Part shown: one piece after another, positions 34,925 to 43,323 of the stretch | How the letters are laid out: every line of letters begins with the position of its first letter | How positions within the stretch are numbered: the first letter of the stretch is position 1 | NCBI RefSeq assembly: GCF_024808665.1 | Contig: NZ_JANUBZ010000012.1 | Span: forward strand, 1-64,000 | DNA length: 64,000 nucleotides | Direction: 5' to 3' | Origin: Mucilaginibacter empetricola | GTDB lineage: Bacteria > Bacteroidota > Bacteroidia > Sphingobacteriales > Sphingobacteriaceae | The notes under the pieces: model-generated | What the model saw: the letters and a program-made list of their open reading frames with translations, nothing else | Told to the model about the DNA's origin: nothing | Database searches by the model: none | Program-made: the position numbers and the translations under genes

Positions 34925-36208
34925 ATGAACCAGCAACCTATTCCCGCAAACCCAGTAAGGCGCATACTTACCGCAAGCCTCATTGGCACTACTATTGAGT
35001 TTTTCGACTTTTATATATACGCCACCGCTGCGGTGCTGGTATTCCCCAAGCTATTTTTCCCGGGAAGTGACCCAACTACTGCTACGCTGGCTTCGCTGGC
35101 TACTTTTGCACTTGCCTTTATTGCACGTCCATTCGGGGCAGCTTTGTTTGGGCATTTTGGCGATCGTAAAGGTCGTAAAGCTACGCTTGTTGCCGCGCTG
35201 ATGACCATGGGGCCATCAACAGTAGCCATTGGCCTTTTGCCGGGCTATGCTTCCATCGGCATTGCAGCTCCACTTTTATTGGCCTTATTTCGTTTCGGAC
35301 AGGGATTGGGCCTTGGCGGCGAATGGGGTGGCGCGGTATTATTGGCTACGGAAAATGCTCCGGCAAACAAAAAAGCCTGGTATGGTATGTTCCCACAATT
35401 GGGCGCGCCTATAGGTTTTCTGTTGTCAAGCGGTACGTTCTTCATCTTAAGCAAAGCCATGAGCGAAGGCGATTTTATTGGTTACGGCTGGCGCATTCCT
35501 TTTATTGCCAGCGCAATACTTGTTTGGCTGGGCCTGTATGTACGGTTAAAAATAACTGAAACGCCTGAGTTTATGAAGGTAGTAAATAGCGACCAACGAT
35601 CGGAAGTACCGTTTGCGGATGTTTTTGTAAAGCATACCAAAGCTATAACCTTAGGTACGCTGGCTACTGTTACCACCTTTCTGCTGTTTTATTTAATGAC
35701 GGTATTTACACTTAGCTGGGGCACAACAGCGCTGCATTATTCTAAAAGCAATTTCCTGATCATGCAAATGATATCCATGCTGTTCTTCGGCTTGGGTATT
35801 CCAGTGTCGGCTTTGCTGGCTGATAAATACGGGCGCAGCAAAATGCTAATCGTAGCAACTGTCTGTATCATCGCATTCGGGCTTGTTTTTGCTTCCTTAT
35901 TTACCACTGGCAGCCTGGTAACAACTACTGTATTTCTTTCGTTAGGTATGTTTTTAATGGGCCTCACTTATGGGCCAATAGGCACCACACTGGCCGGTAT
36001 TTTCCCTGCGTCGGTACGTTATACCGGTGCTTCGCTGGCATTTACCCTGGCGGGGATTTTAGGAGCTTCGCTAACACCTTATATAGCAACCACCCTGGCG
36101 CACAGTTATGGGCTTGCTTATGTGGGCTATTACCTTACGGCAGCCTCGGTCATTACGTTGCTGGCTTTGCTGGGAGCTAGAAAGATGATTAATAAGCAGG
36201 CCGAATAA
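34925..36208 (+). CDS. MFS transporter, metabolite:H+ symporter (MHS/ProP-like) family
   Basis: 427 residues with about 12 transmembrane helices. The MHS-family start is clear: TASLIGTTIEFFDFYIYATA, with the conserved GHFGDRKGRKATL loop 2-3 motif and RFGQGLGLGGEWGGAVLLAT. The second-half motif LADKYGRSKM is also present. Members take up organic acids, betaine/proline or similar solutes with protons; the substrate cannot be read from sequence. Full length, no frameshift. Stand-alone, convergent with the minus-strand membrane-protein pair. Confidence 0.92.
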   Translation: MNQQPIPANPVRRILTASLIGTTIEFFDFYIYATAAVLVFPKLFFPGSDPTTATLASLATFALAFIARPFGAALFGHFGDRKGRKATLVAALMTMGPSTVAIGLLPGYASIGIAAPLLLALFRFGQGLGLGGEWGGAVLLATENAPANKKAWYGMFPQLGAPIGFLLSSGTFFILSKAMSEGDFIGYGWRIPFIASAILVWLGLYVRLKITETPEFMKVVNSDQRSEVPFADVFVKHTKAITLGTLATVTTFLLFYLMTVFTLSWGTTALHYSKSNFLIMQMISMLFFGLGIPVSALLADKYGRSKMLIVATVCIIAFGLVFASLFTTGSLVTTTVFLSLGMFLMGLTYGPIGTTLAGIFPASVRYTGASLAFTLAGILGASLTPYIATTLAHSYGLAYVGYYLTAASVITLLALLGARKMINKQAE

Positions 36209-36304
36209 TGTGGGGTTTGAGCGGAAAGCTGAAGGCAGAGAGCTATCAAAACCTGCTTTGTTAAGCACGTTATTCAAGTGAGATAACAGAAATCCGGGAG
36301 GAAA

Positions 36305-36348
36305 CGATGTTAGGCAAGCACACTAAAATAACGGCCTGCCTAACATCG
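36305..36348. terminator. 12-bp inverted repeat with one arm inside the 3' end of a CDS
   Basis: CGATGTTAGGCA (36305-36316) and TGCCTAACATCG (36337-36348) are exact reverse complements. The right arm encodes the last residues (AMLGRP region) of the minus-strand membrane protein that stops at 36323. It sits between convergent genes and may act as a terminator. Confidence 0.5.
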
Positions 36349-37087
36349 CCTCAACAAATAAAAGAGATACCATAACAAAATAAACCAGTGAAAAAACAAT
36401 AACGGGCTTTGTGTTTTTAACGCCTGTTAGGATTACAAACAAGGGTATTATCTGCAAGGCATGCAGGCCCATAAAGTGCGCTATGCGTAAATCGCCGGCA
36501 ATACGGCTCCAGTTAAATAGCGGGATACCCGGGCCACCATCGGGCGCCCCCACGGTATGTGCCAGCCGCGAGGCCATTATACCGCCTTCCATGGCAAAAA
36601 AGCAAGCCATAATTATTCCTAACCTTATGGCCCACAATAAGGCTGGTGTTATTTCTAAAGCTTTAACTTTAAAAAAGCGGATGCCAATATACAGCGCAAA
36701 TAAAGTTTGCGAAACAATTACAATACCCATAGTACTAAAAACCAACGCATTGTAAAGGCCCGAAATATTGTAATGCGATAACTGCCCCCTGGCAGCCTGA
36801 GTGGCAATGGCAAGCATCTCAAATGCCATAGCAAATACAGTAAAATTCACAAAACGCCGTTTTAACTTTTCAAACGGAAAGTATTGTAAAAACAGCGGCC
36901 ATGTTAAGCAATAGATGGCAATTGATATGGCAAATTTGATGGGTTTTATCCACAGATTGATGCCCATTAATTGACGGTGATCAAACTGAGCTATAATAAT
37001 CATGAGCACAAATAATGCTAAATGTGCCAGGCCGCAGTAATACAAAGCCGGGCTTGCTGTTTTGATTTTGGTGAATAAGGTTTTCAT
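36323..37087 (-). CDS. Multi-pass membrane protein, unknown function
   Basis: 254 residues with about seven hydrophobic helices, a start MKTLFTKIKTASPALYYCGL without a cleavable signal, and a conserved-looking GINLWIKPIKFAISIAIYCL segment and DLRIAHFMGLHALQIIPLF (His residues within helices). Not a family I can name with certainty. It starts 3 bp after the ABA4-like gene, so they form one operon. The Crp-type regulator upstream probably controls both. Histidines in helices could bind haem or metal (speculative). Confidence 0.8.
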   Translation of the reverse strand: MKTLFTKIKTASPALYYCGLAHLALFVLMIIIAQFDHRQLMGINLWIKPIKFAISIAIYCLTWPLFLQYFPFEKLKRRFVNFTVFAMAFEMLAIATQAARGQLSHYNISGLYNALVFSTMGIVIVSQTLFALYIGIRFFKVKALEITPALLWAIRLGIIMACFFAMEGGIMASRLAHTVGAPDGGPGIPLFNWSRIAGDLRIAHFMGLHALQIIPLFVILTGVKNTKPVIVFSLVYFVMVSLLFVEAMLGRPLF

Positions 37088-37090
37088 CTG

Positions 37091-37501
37091 TTATTTTTTG
37101 ATTTTTTGAATAACCTGGTAAGCCAGAAAACCGCAGGGGCCAAATAAAAAGGTTAATACCAGGCATGGTGCAACCAGCCAATGCGAAATAGCTTTAGCCT
37201 GTGCCGATTTAACAATGGAGAACCCAACAAGCAAATCAAAAGCGAGATAATGTACCCAACCTGCCAACAACAGGCCATCGTTGGTAAATAATTGGCGTAC
37301 CTGTTGTATGGAATTAAAGCCCCCACCCGGAATGCCAAAAAAACCGGTTATGTATATACAATAAATAACAGAGAATAATAAAGGGACAAAAAAGTGGTTG
37401 ACGAGCCATTGTGTTACCTTCCATTTTGGAAGTACGATTAACAGCACCCACTGCAAAGCAGCTAACGCGCTAACTAAAGAAAATACCTGTGCCGGATTCA
37501 T
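37091..37501 (-). CDS. ABA4-like (DUF4281) membrane protein
   Basis: 136 residues, four predicted helices. The ABA4-like pattern is visible: NDGLLLAGWVHYLAFDLLVG, then HWLVAPCLVLTFLFGPCGFL. In plants the family is linked to neoxanthin formation; in bacteria the role is unknown, although members are often predicted to be membrane-bound and pigment- or lipid-related. Directly upstream of the multi-pass protein with a 3-bp gap, and 104 bp downstream of the Crp regulator, all on the minus strand. Confidence 0.82.
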   Translation of the reverse strand: MNPAQVFSLVSALAALQWVLLIVLPKWKVTQWLVNHFFVPLLFSVIYCIYITGFFGIPGGGFNSIQQVRQLFTNDGLLLAGWVHYLAFDLLVGFSIVKSAQAKAISHWLVAPCLVLTFLFGPCGFLAYQVIQKIKK

Positions 37502-37605
37502 ATTATTTTATTTTGATGGCGCGTGTAAATGCGCAATACAAAACTGGGCCAAATGGCAGCCCTTAAAAATGATATGAGGTTAAAAACAGATGGTATTTCG
37601 TTAAC

Positions 37606-38190
37606 CTATGTTAACTTAATGTTGGATACTTTAGCGCGAATACGGCTAAGGCTTTGAGGTTGGATGCCCAGGTAAGATGCTATTAAATGCTGAGGTAATC
37701 TTTCAAAAATATGAGGTTGATTAGTCAATAATTCCAGGTACCGTTCTTCGGCCGATTGAAGCATCAAATTGCGCTTACTTTTAACGGTATCAATAAAAAG
37801 CTTTTCGGCTATGAGGCGACCAAATTTTTCAAAACGCTGACTATGTCCGTATAATGCCTGCATATCAGTATGACTCAGGGTAAAAATTTCAGAATCTTCC
37901 AGGGCCTCGATCCAATCGGGCGAAGGGGCCTGTAACAGGAGGCTTTCATAATCGCCCAGCCACTCACCTTCAAAAGCAAAGCCGATGGTGTAGTCGCCTT
38001 TTTCTCCCCGCGAAAAATATCTTAAACCACCCTTGTATACCAGCGCCATACTTTTGCAAACCTGTCCTTCCTTTAAATAAAAGGCATACTTTTTAATACT
38101 CATCGGCTTAAGCCTTTGCATAAATAAAAAAAGTTCTTCGTCGGTAAAATCAACCAGCCTGCGTAATGATTTGGTGATAATTTCGTACAT
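37606..38190 (-). CDS. Crp/Fnr-family transcription regulator
   Basis: 194 residues. The cyclic-nucleotide-binding-like beta-roll covers ~20-110 (KKYAFYLKEGQVCKSMALVY, then GGLRYF and GEWLGDYESLL), followed by a winged-helix HTH ~145-190 (RLPQHLIASYLGIQPQSLSR, IRAK). This short type is common in Bacteroidota and usually lacks the residues needed for cAMP binding, so the ligand is unknown. Upstream of the ABA4-like/membrane-protein pair on the same strand, suggesting local control. Confidence 0.9.
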   Translation of the reverse strand: MYEIITKSLRRLVDFTDEELFLFMQRLKPMSIKKYAFYLKEGQVCKSMALVYKGGLRYFSRGEKGDYTIGFAFEGEWLGDYESLLLQAPSPDWIEALEDSEIFTLSHTDMQALYGHSQRFEKFGRLIAEKLFIDTVKSKRNLMLQSAEERYLELLTNQPHIFERLPQHLIASYLGIQPQSLSRIRAKVSNIKLT

Positions 38191-38330
38191 ATTAATGCGA
38201 GGCTTCCCCTATTATGAAGCCCAACCAAATATACAGCAATAATTATATCGATTTAAATTTCAACCGATTAATGGCATATAGCTTTAAAGAAACAAAGCTT
38301 GCCAGACCATCTCTAAAATAAATTTAAAAT

Positions 38331-38396
38331 AAACTATAAAAATAGTTTGTAAACTAGAAAACTAGTTTTATATTTGTTTAACTATAAAAATAGTTT
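38331..38396 (+). promoter_or_regulatory. Three BlaI-type operator dyads
   Basis: AAACTAT-aaaa-ATAGTTT (38331-38348), AAACTAG-aaaa-CTAGTTT (38351-38368) and TAACTAT-aaaa-ATAGTTT (38379-38396; one mismatch) are stacked just before the BlaI start at 38400. The last dyad ends 4 bp from the ATG, so binding would block transcription or initiation. Confidence 0.85.
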
Positions 38397-38399
38397 ACT

Positions 38400-38777
38400 A
38401 TGGATATCAAAGAACTCACCAAAGCAGAAGAGCAGATAATGCAGCTATTATGGCAACTAAAAGAAGCTATAGTAAAGGATATTATTGAACTCATGCCCGA
38501 ACCTAAACCAGCCTACAACACGGTATCAACCGTAGTGCGGGTTTTGGAGGGCAAAGGTTTTATTGATCATAAAGCGTACGGCAACTCGCACGTATATTTC
38601 CCTTTAATCAGCGAGGCGCAGTACAAGAAGTTCACTTTCGATAAAATGATGAGCAACTACTTCAGCAACTCGTACCAAAGCCTGGTATCTTTTATTGCCA
38701 ACGAGAAGAAGCTGGATATACGGCAACTGGATGAATTAACCCAACTGATTGAGGACCTTAAACGCAAAAAGAAATGA
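38400..38777 (+). CDS. BlaI/MecI/CopY-family repressor
   Basis: 125 residues. Winged-helix start MDIKELTKAEEQIMQLLWQL, then PAYNTVSTVVRVLEGKGFID and the dimerisation tail, the standard family length. Represses its own operon by binding the three TAnnAT-rich dyads upstream. Its stop overlaps the start of the M56 receptor gene by 4 bp (translational coupling). By analogy with BlaI/BlaR1, the receptor's protease activity should relieve repression; the signal is unknown, and no beta-lactamase is nearby. Confidence 0.95.
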   Translation: MDIKELTKAEEQIMQLLWQLKEAIVKDIIELMPEPKPAYNTVSTVVRVLEGKGFIDHKAYGNSHVYFPLISEAQYKKFTFDKMMSNYFSNSYQSLVSFIANEKKLDIRQLDELTQLIEDLKRKKK

Positions 38778-40975
38778 ACTGGCTCTATTACCTTGCAGAA
38801 GCTAACATTTACCTCGGTGTATTTTATTTAGCCTACTGCCTGTTTTTAAACCGTAGTACGCATTATCAGTTAAGTCGCGCTTATTTGATATTGAGTTGTG
38901 TAGCGGCATTTACACTGCCGGTTTTACAGATTGGAGCTTTAAGACCAGTTAAACCGGTTCCATCTTTTAGCGCAATTACCTACCCGGTAAACACTATAGC
39001 TTATACTATACCAGCTGGCGTAAAAATTGTTGGGTATCCGGCACCTGTTATAGATACCCCTGCTCCTGTTATTGAGCACCATTTTACTTTGCAGAATGGC
39101 TTATGGTACGCCTACCTTATGGGTGCAGCTGTTTTGCTTTTTATGTTTTTTATTAAACTGTATACCTTATTCAAACTAACACGTAACTGGGAAAACATTA
39201 GCGATGGTAAATACCGGGTGATTTATTTAACCCAAACAGATGTGGCCTTTTCATTTTTTAATTACGTTTTTGTTAGCCTTAACGAGCCTCCTTCCAAAAC
39301 AATAATAAGGCATGAGCTGGTGCACGTACGTCAGAAACACTCGGCAGATATTTTGTTTCTTGAATTGGTAAAGATCATCAGCTGGTTTAACCCCTTTGTA
39401 TACCTGCTGCAAAACAGTTTAAAAACCGTACATGAGTATATTGCCGACGAACACACCGCCACTTACGAAACCGATGCCTTAACCTACTCTTCCTTTTTAC
39501 TTAGAAACGCCTATGGTTCCCGCGGTTCATCAATTACCCATTCATTTTTCAATTATAACCTTCTAAAAAAGAGAATTATCATGTTAAATCAACAACGTTC
39601 GGGTAATTTGGCAAGGCTAAAATACCTGGTAGCTATCCCAATCTGCGCTGCATCATTATGCGCATCAACCCTTGTATTCAGTAAAAGTTATGGTTTGGTA
39701 GATCTTGCTCCGGCAAACAAATCAACGATGTTTAATGCAAATCCCGTTATAAAGCGGAAACACTTAAAAATAACAGAAAACGGCACAACTACTATAGCCG
39801 ATCAGCTGTCGGTAGAACAAAAAAATCAAAAAATAGTATATACACCGGGCACTATTACCAATACCGACAAAAGTCTATTGCTAAAAAACCATCATATTAA
39901 AGTGGAAGTAGTGGAGGATAGCACACGGCTTGCAACCGGCAACGGGCAATTAATTTTACCGGTTGTAAATGTTGATGGTTATTACCTGTTGGATCATTTT
40001 TTACACCAAAGTATAAGTTACACTTCGACCCAAAGCGAAAAAGGCGGGCTGGTGGAAGTAGGTTTTACTTTGGATAAGGAACGCCACATAACCAATGCAA
40101 AAATAGTAAAAAGCGGGGGTGCCAAACTGGATGCCCTGACGCTAAACGGATTTAATGCCTATAAAGGAATAGTTAATGATGATCCCGGTAAAAATTGCAA
40201 AATAGGTGTTTATTTTTTTACAAATGATTACTCCATATTTAAAACAGACTCGCTACAAAAAGACCCTGAGTTTGCAGGGGAATTGATCATACCTAATTAT
40301 AAATATCCGGTAAGCCGCACCAGCAAAGGGTACGAGTATGATGAAAGCAACGTTGGTTTCCCGGGGGATGATAATAATATGTCGCAAGCCAAAGTTCTAA
40401 TTTATGATAAAAATGGGGAAGCTAACTGGTATTACCACAACAAATGTACGCCGGCAGACCTGCAACTACTGAAAGACAAATACGGTTATACCTTTCCATC
40501 AGCAGCTTCTATTATTGTACAATTAATGCACCCCCAGGATGTAAAAGATAATCGTTTGGCATTCCTATTTCCTGTTGCATCGTATTTGGATGCGCCTTAT
40601 GCTAACCAGTTTTATAACTATATGGTTCAAAATACCGAATTTCCACAGCAAGCAAAAAAAGCACATACCGGCGGCGTAGTTGTGTTGAACTTTAACCTGA
40701 ATGATGCAGGGGTAATTGGCGATATAAAGGTGGCAAAAAGCGCGGGCAATGATTTTGACGAGGCCGCCTTAAAAGCTTTGCAAGCTTATAAATCACCCAT
40801 TAAAGATAATGTCGGGAAACACAGCATAGCGGTACTATTTTGTGTAGCCGAAAACAAATACCGCCCGGTTGTGAGCGAAAGCAGTAAGCAGGATGGTTAT
40901 GTAGGCGAATTGGCCATTTGTGATGCTAAGTCGCCATTTTCATATACGCCTGTATCAGCTTCAGGTAGTCATTAA
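38774..40975 (+). CDS. M56 (BlaR1/MecR1-like) membrane metallopeptidase with TonB-like C-terminal domains
   Basis: 733 residues. Four N-terminal transmembrane helices, with the zinc motif HELVHVRQKHSAD (HExxH at 180-184) and further ligand region YIADEHTA. A periplasmic tail carries two TonB C-terminal-like domains: one near 415-465 (GGLVEVGFTLDKERHITNAK) and one near 625-680 (GGVVVLNFNLNDAGVIGDIK). Many Bacteroidota M56 proteins have this fusion and it may connect signalling with the outer membrane. Overlaps the repressor gene. A terminator lies about 120 bp downstream. Confidence 0.93.
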   Translation: MNWLYYLAEANIYLGVFYLAYCLFLNRSTHYQLSRAYLILSCVAAFTLPVLQIGALRPVKPVPSFSAITYPVNTIAYTIPAGVKIVGYPAPVIDTPAPVIEHHFTLQNGLWYAYLMGAAVLLFMFFIKLYTLFKLTRNWENISDGKYRVIYLTQTDVAFSFFNYVFVSLNEPPSKTIIRHELVHVRQKHSADILFLELVKIISWFNPFVYLLQNSLKTVHEYIADEHTATYETDALTYSSFLLRNAYGSRGSSITHSFFNYNLLKKRIIMLNQQRSGNLARLKYLVAIPICAASLCASTLVFSKSYGLVDLAPANKSTMFNANPVIKRKHLKITENGTTTIADQLSVEQKNQKIVYTPGTITNTDKSLLLKNHHIKVEVVEDSTRLATGNGQLILPVVNVDGYYLLDHFLHQSISYTSTQSEKGGLVEVGFTLDKERHITNAKIVKSGGAKLDALTLNGFNAYKGIVNDDPGKNCKIGVYFFTNDYSIFKTDSLQKDPEFAGELIIPNYKYPVSRTSKGYEYDESNVGFPGDDNNMSQAKVLIYDKNGEANWYYHNKCTPADLQLLKDKYGYTFPSAASIIVQLMHPQDVKDNRLAFLFPVASYLDAPYANQFYNYMVQNTEFPQQAKKAHTGGVVVLNFNLNDAGVIGDIKVAKSAGNDFDEAALKALQAYKSPIKDNVGKHSIAVLFCVAENKYRPVVSESSKQDGYVGELAICDAKSPFSYTPVSASGSH

Positions 40976-41098
40976 AAATAACATATTAAAAGCTTAAAAA
41001 CAGAGTAGCTCTTTGTGATTTGGTTGATGTAATGGTATTCATTTCCTATTACCGCCATTATTGCCCCATCAGTATTTCACTCAGATCACTGATTCTTC

Positions 41099-41133
41099 AA
41101 AAAGTCCTTGGCTGTAAGTCTAAGGGCTTTTTT
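41099..41133 (+). terminator. Rho-independent terminator after the M56 gene
   Basis: AAGTCCTT (41102-41109) pairs with AAGGGCTT (41122-41129; one G-U) followed by T's. The loop contains GTAAGTCT, as in the terminator at 23767. Confidence 0.75.
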
Positions 41134-41218
41134 CATTTGCAGGATTTTGTATATTAGGTGTGCGGGAAATAACGACAACAGGCCGGGTTAAACAAAATCC
41201 TTTATTTTAGCATTTGAA

Positions 41219-42079
41219 ATGAAAGAAATACATTCCGGATTGGGCGGGCTTTTATTAGGGTTGAAAGCAGCTGATGAGGTTGATTTGTGTACGCCAGTGC
41301 AATATAATGCTTATACCGTATTTTTTATACCAGCAGGCACCGGAACGTATCATGCGGATTTTGGGGTATTTAATTTTAAAGGGTCGGTATTGTTGTTCTC
41401 AACACCCTTACAAATGATCTATATGGAGGAATGTGGTTTTTTAAACTGCAAGATGCTCCAATTCCACGGTGATTTTTATTGTATTGAATTCCATCGCGAA
41501 GAAGTTTCATGTAATGGCTTACTTTTTAATAATATTTATGTCGATCCGGTGGTTGTTTTATCTGATAAGGAAGCCGGCTTATTTGATTTAATATTAACCG
41601 AACTTAACAACGAGCTTAATGAAGCTGCGCCATCAGAAATTACCTTGCGTGCTTACCTGCAACTATTTCTGGCTAAGTCAAGCGCTATTAAAATAAAAGC
41701 AATTGCTGAAAACGAAGACAAACCCGAGAAGGATGAACAGATGGATCGCTTCAGAAAGCTTTTAGATGAAAACTTCCTTACCCTGCACAAACCATCTGAC
41801 TATGCCGAATTGCTGGCCATGACGCCGGATAATTTCACCAAACGCAGCACGCGGTATTTTAAAAAAACGCCCTCGCAACTCATACAGGAGCGGCTGATAC
41901 TGGAAGCAAAAAAACAGCTTCATTTAACACGCAAGAGTATTAAAGAAATAGCCTGGAACCTCAAATTTCAGGATGAATTTTATTTTAGCCGTGTTTTTAA
42001 GAAATTCACTAAAGTATCTCCCCAAGCCTTCCGCGATAAAACCGGAATATCTATCGTTGCGGATCGCTCTAAATACTAA
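41219..42079 (+). CDS. AraC-family transcription regulator
   Basis: 286 residues. An N-terminal cupin-like sensor half (NAYTVFFIPAGTGTYHADFG, FSTPLQMIYMEECGF) and a C-terminal AraC HTH (~190-280: YAELLAMTPDNFTKRSTRYF, KEIAWNLKFQDEFYFSRVFK, FTKVSPQAFRDK). It lies 113 bp upstream of the DUF417-to-DUF120 operon on the same strand, so it most likely controls that operon in response to an aromatic, aldehyde or reactive species (inference). Confidence 0.92.
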   Translation: MKEIHSGLGGLLLGLKAADEVDLCTPVQYNAYTVFFIPAGTGTYHADFGVFNFKGSVLLFSTPLQMIYMEECGFLNCKMLQFHGDFYCIEFHREEVSCNGLLFNNIYVDPVVVLSDKEAGLFDLILTELNNELNEAAPSEITLRAYLQLFLAKSSAIKIKAIAENEDKPEKDEQMDRFRKLLDENFLTLHKPSDYAELLAMTPDNFTKRSTRYFKKTPSQLIQERLILEAKKQLHLTRKSIKEIAWNLKFQDEFYFSRVFKKFTKVSPQAFRDKTGISIVADRSKY

Positions 42080-42192
42080 CAACTCTCCTTCATATTATAA
42101 TATATTTTTTGAGCGGATATGTGCAGGTATTGGCCTTTTTTGTCCATGTGCCGCGGGAGGTTATCGCCGTAACTTTGATAAAAATAAAAAGG

Positions 42193-42768
42193 ATGAAAAT
42201 TTCAATAATAAACTTTATCGCCAACCTGGACCAAGTTGGAAAAAAAGCGGTCCGCTTTGGCATCGTGATCGTTTTTCTTTGGATAGGCGGTTTAAAATTC
42301 TTTGCTTACGAAGCCGACGGCATTGTGCCATTTGTGGCCAATAGTCCATTTATGTCGTTCTTTTATCATCACCCGGCCGAATATAAAAAGCATGCAAATA
42401 AAGAAGGCGAGTTGATACCCGCAAACCGCCAATGGAATATTGAAAATAATACTTATGGATTTGCCGATGGATTGGGTGTTGTGCTTGTTACCCTGGCCAT
42501 ATTGATTGCTTTATATAAAGTAGCACCATTGCCCGGTATGATTGCCAGTATACTTATCTTTATCATGACGCTGGGTACATTATCATTTTTAATTACCACA
42601 CCCGAGAGTTGGGTACCACATTTAACAGATAATGATTGGGGATTTCCTTTCCTATCGGGCAGGGGGCGCCTGGTTATTAAAGATCTGGTAATTCTCGGCG
42701 GAGCTCTTATCACCATGAGTGAGTCGGCCGCGCTATATATGGAACGTAAAAAAGCACATCTTAAATAA
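42193..42768 (+). CDS. DUF417 (RclC/YkgB-like) inner-membrane protein
   Basis: 191 residues from the ATG at 42193, preceded by an A/G-rich ribosome site (AAAAAGG). The longer frame from 42109 is not supported. About four helices, with the family features GIVIVFLWIGGLKFFAYEAD, GIVPFVANSPFMSFFY and FLITTPESWVP. In E. coli the homologue RclC belongs to the reactive-chlorine response operon. First structural gene of a tight plus-strand operon, 7 bp before the AhpD-like gene. Confidence 0.9.
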   Translation: MKISIINFIANLDQVGKKAVRFGIVIVFLWIGGLKFFAYEADGIVPFVANSPFMSFFYHHPAEYKKHANKEGELIPANRQWNIENNTYGFADGLGVVLVTLAILIALYKVAPLPGMIASILIFIMTLGTLSFLITTPESWVPHLTDNDWGFPFLSGRGRLVIKDLVILGGALITMSESAALYMERKKAHLK

Positions 42769-42775
42769 TAAAAAT

Positions 42776-43315
42776 ATGAAAACTATAACAGTACCAACCC
42801 ATGACCAGGTAAGTGCCGGGTCACAGGTTTTATTCGATTTTTTACAACGCCGTATGGGCAAAGTGCCAAATCTTTATGCCACAATGGGCTATTCGGAACA
42901 TGCGCTTAAAGCATTTCTTGACCTTGATGAAACACTCAATAAAGGAGTATTTACCCCTAAAGAACGAGAGGCCGTTTCATTGATCGTTTCTGAAATTAAC
43001 GGTTGTGCCTATTGTCTTGCGGGCCACACCGTGGCAGCCATAAGGCGAGGGTTTACTAAGGAAGAAACACTGGACATACGCCGGGGACAAACCAGCGATG
43101 CGAAACTGAATGCAATTATACAGATTGCCGCATCAATCTCCCAAAATAAAGGGCACGCGGAAGAGAGCGCCTTAGATGCATTTTATGAGGCCGGTTTTGA
43201 CGAGGGCGCGTTAATGGAACTGGTTGGGTTGATTAGCTTACGTGTATTTACCAATTACGCGTTTGCCTTAACTCAAATTCCGGTTGATTTTCCCACCGCA
43301 GAACCAATCAATTAA
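42776..43315 (+). CDS. Carboxymuconolactone decarboxylase / AhpD-like protein
   Basis: 179 residues from the ATG at 42776 (a longer frame from 42719 overlaps the previous gene). The AhpD-type redox motif EINGCAYCLAGHT holds the CxxC pair and His. Such proteins act as peroxidase-linked reductants or peroxidases of alkyl hydroperoxides in the cytoplasm. Sits 7 bp after DUF417 and 8 bp before the hydrolase gene, confirming one operon. Confidence 0.92.
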   Translation: MKTITVPTHDQVSAGSQVLFDFLQRRMGKVPNLYATMGYSEHALKAFLDLDETLNKGVFTPKEREAVSLIVSEINGCAYCLAGHTVAAIRRGFTKEETLDIRRGQTSDAKLNAIIQIAASISQNKGHAEESALDAFYEAGFDEGALMELVGLISLRVFTNYAFALTQIPVDFPTAEPIN

Positions 43316-43323
43316 TAACAGTA

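Noticed and set aside
42109..42192. N-terminal extension of the DUF417 protein
   Set aside because: A ribosome-binding-like sequence precedes the ATG at 42193 and the family begins there.
42719..42775. N-terminal extension of the AhpD-like protein
   Set aside because: It lies inside the end of the DUF417 gene, and the ATG at 42776 fits the family start.
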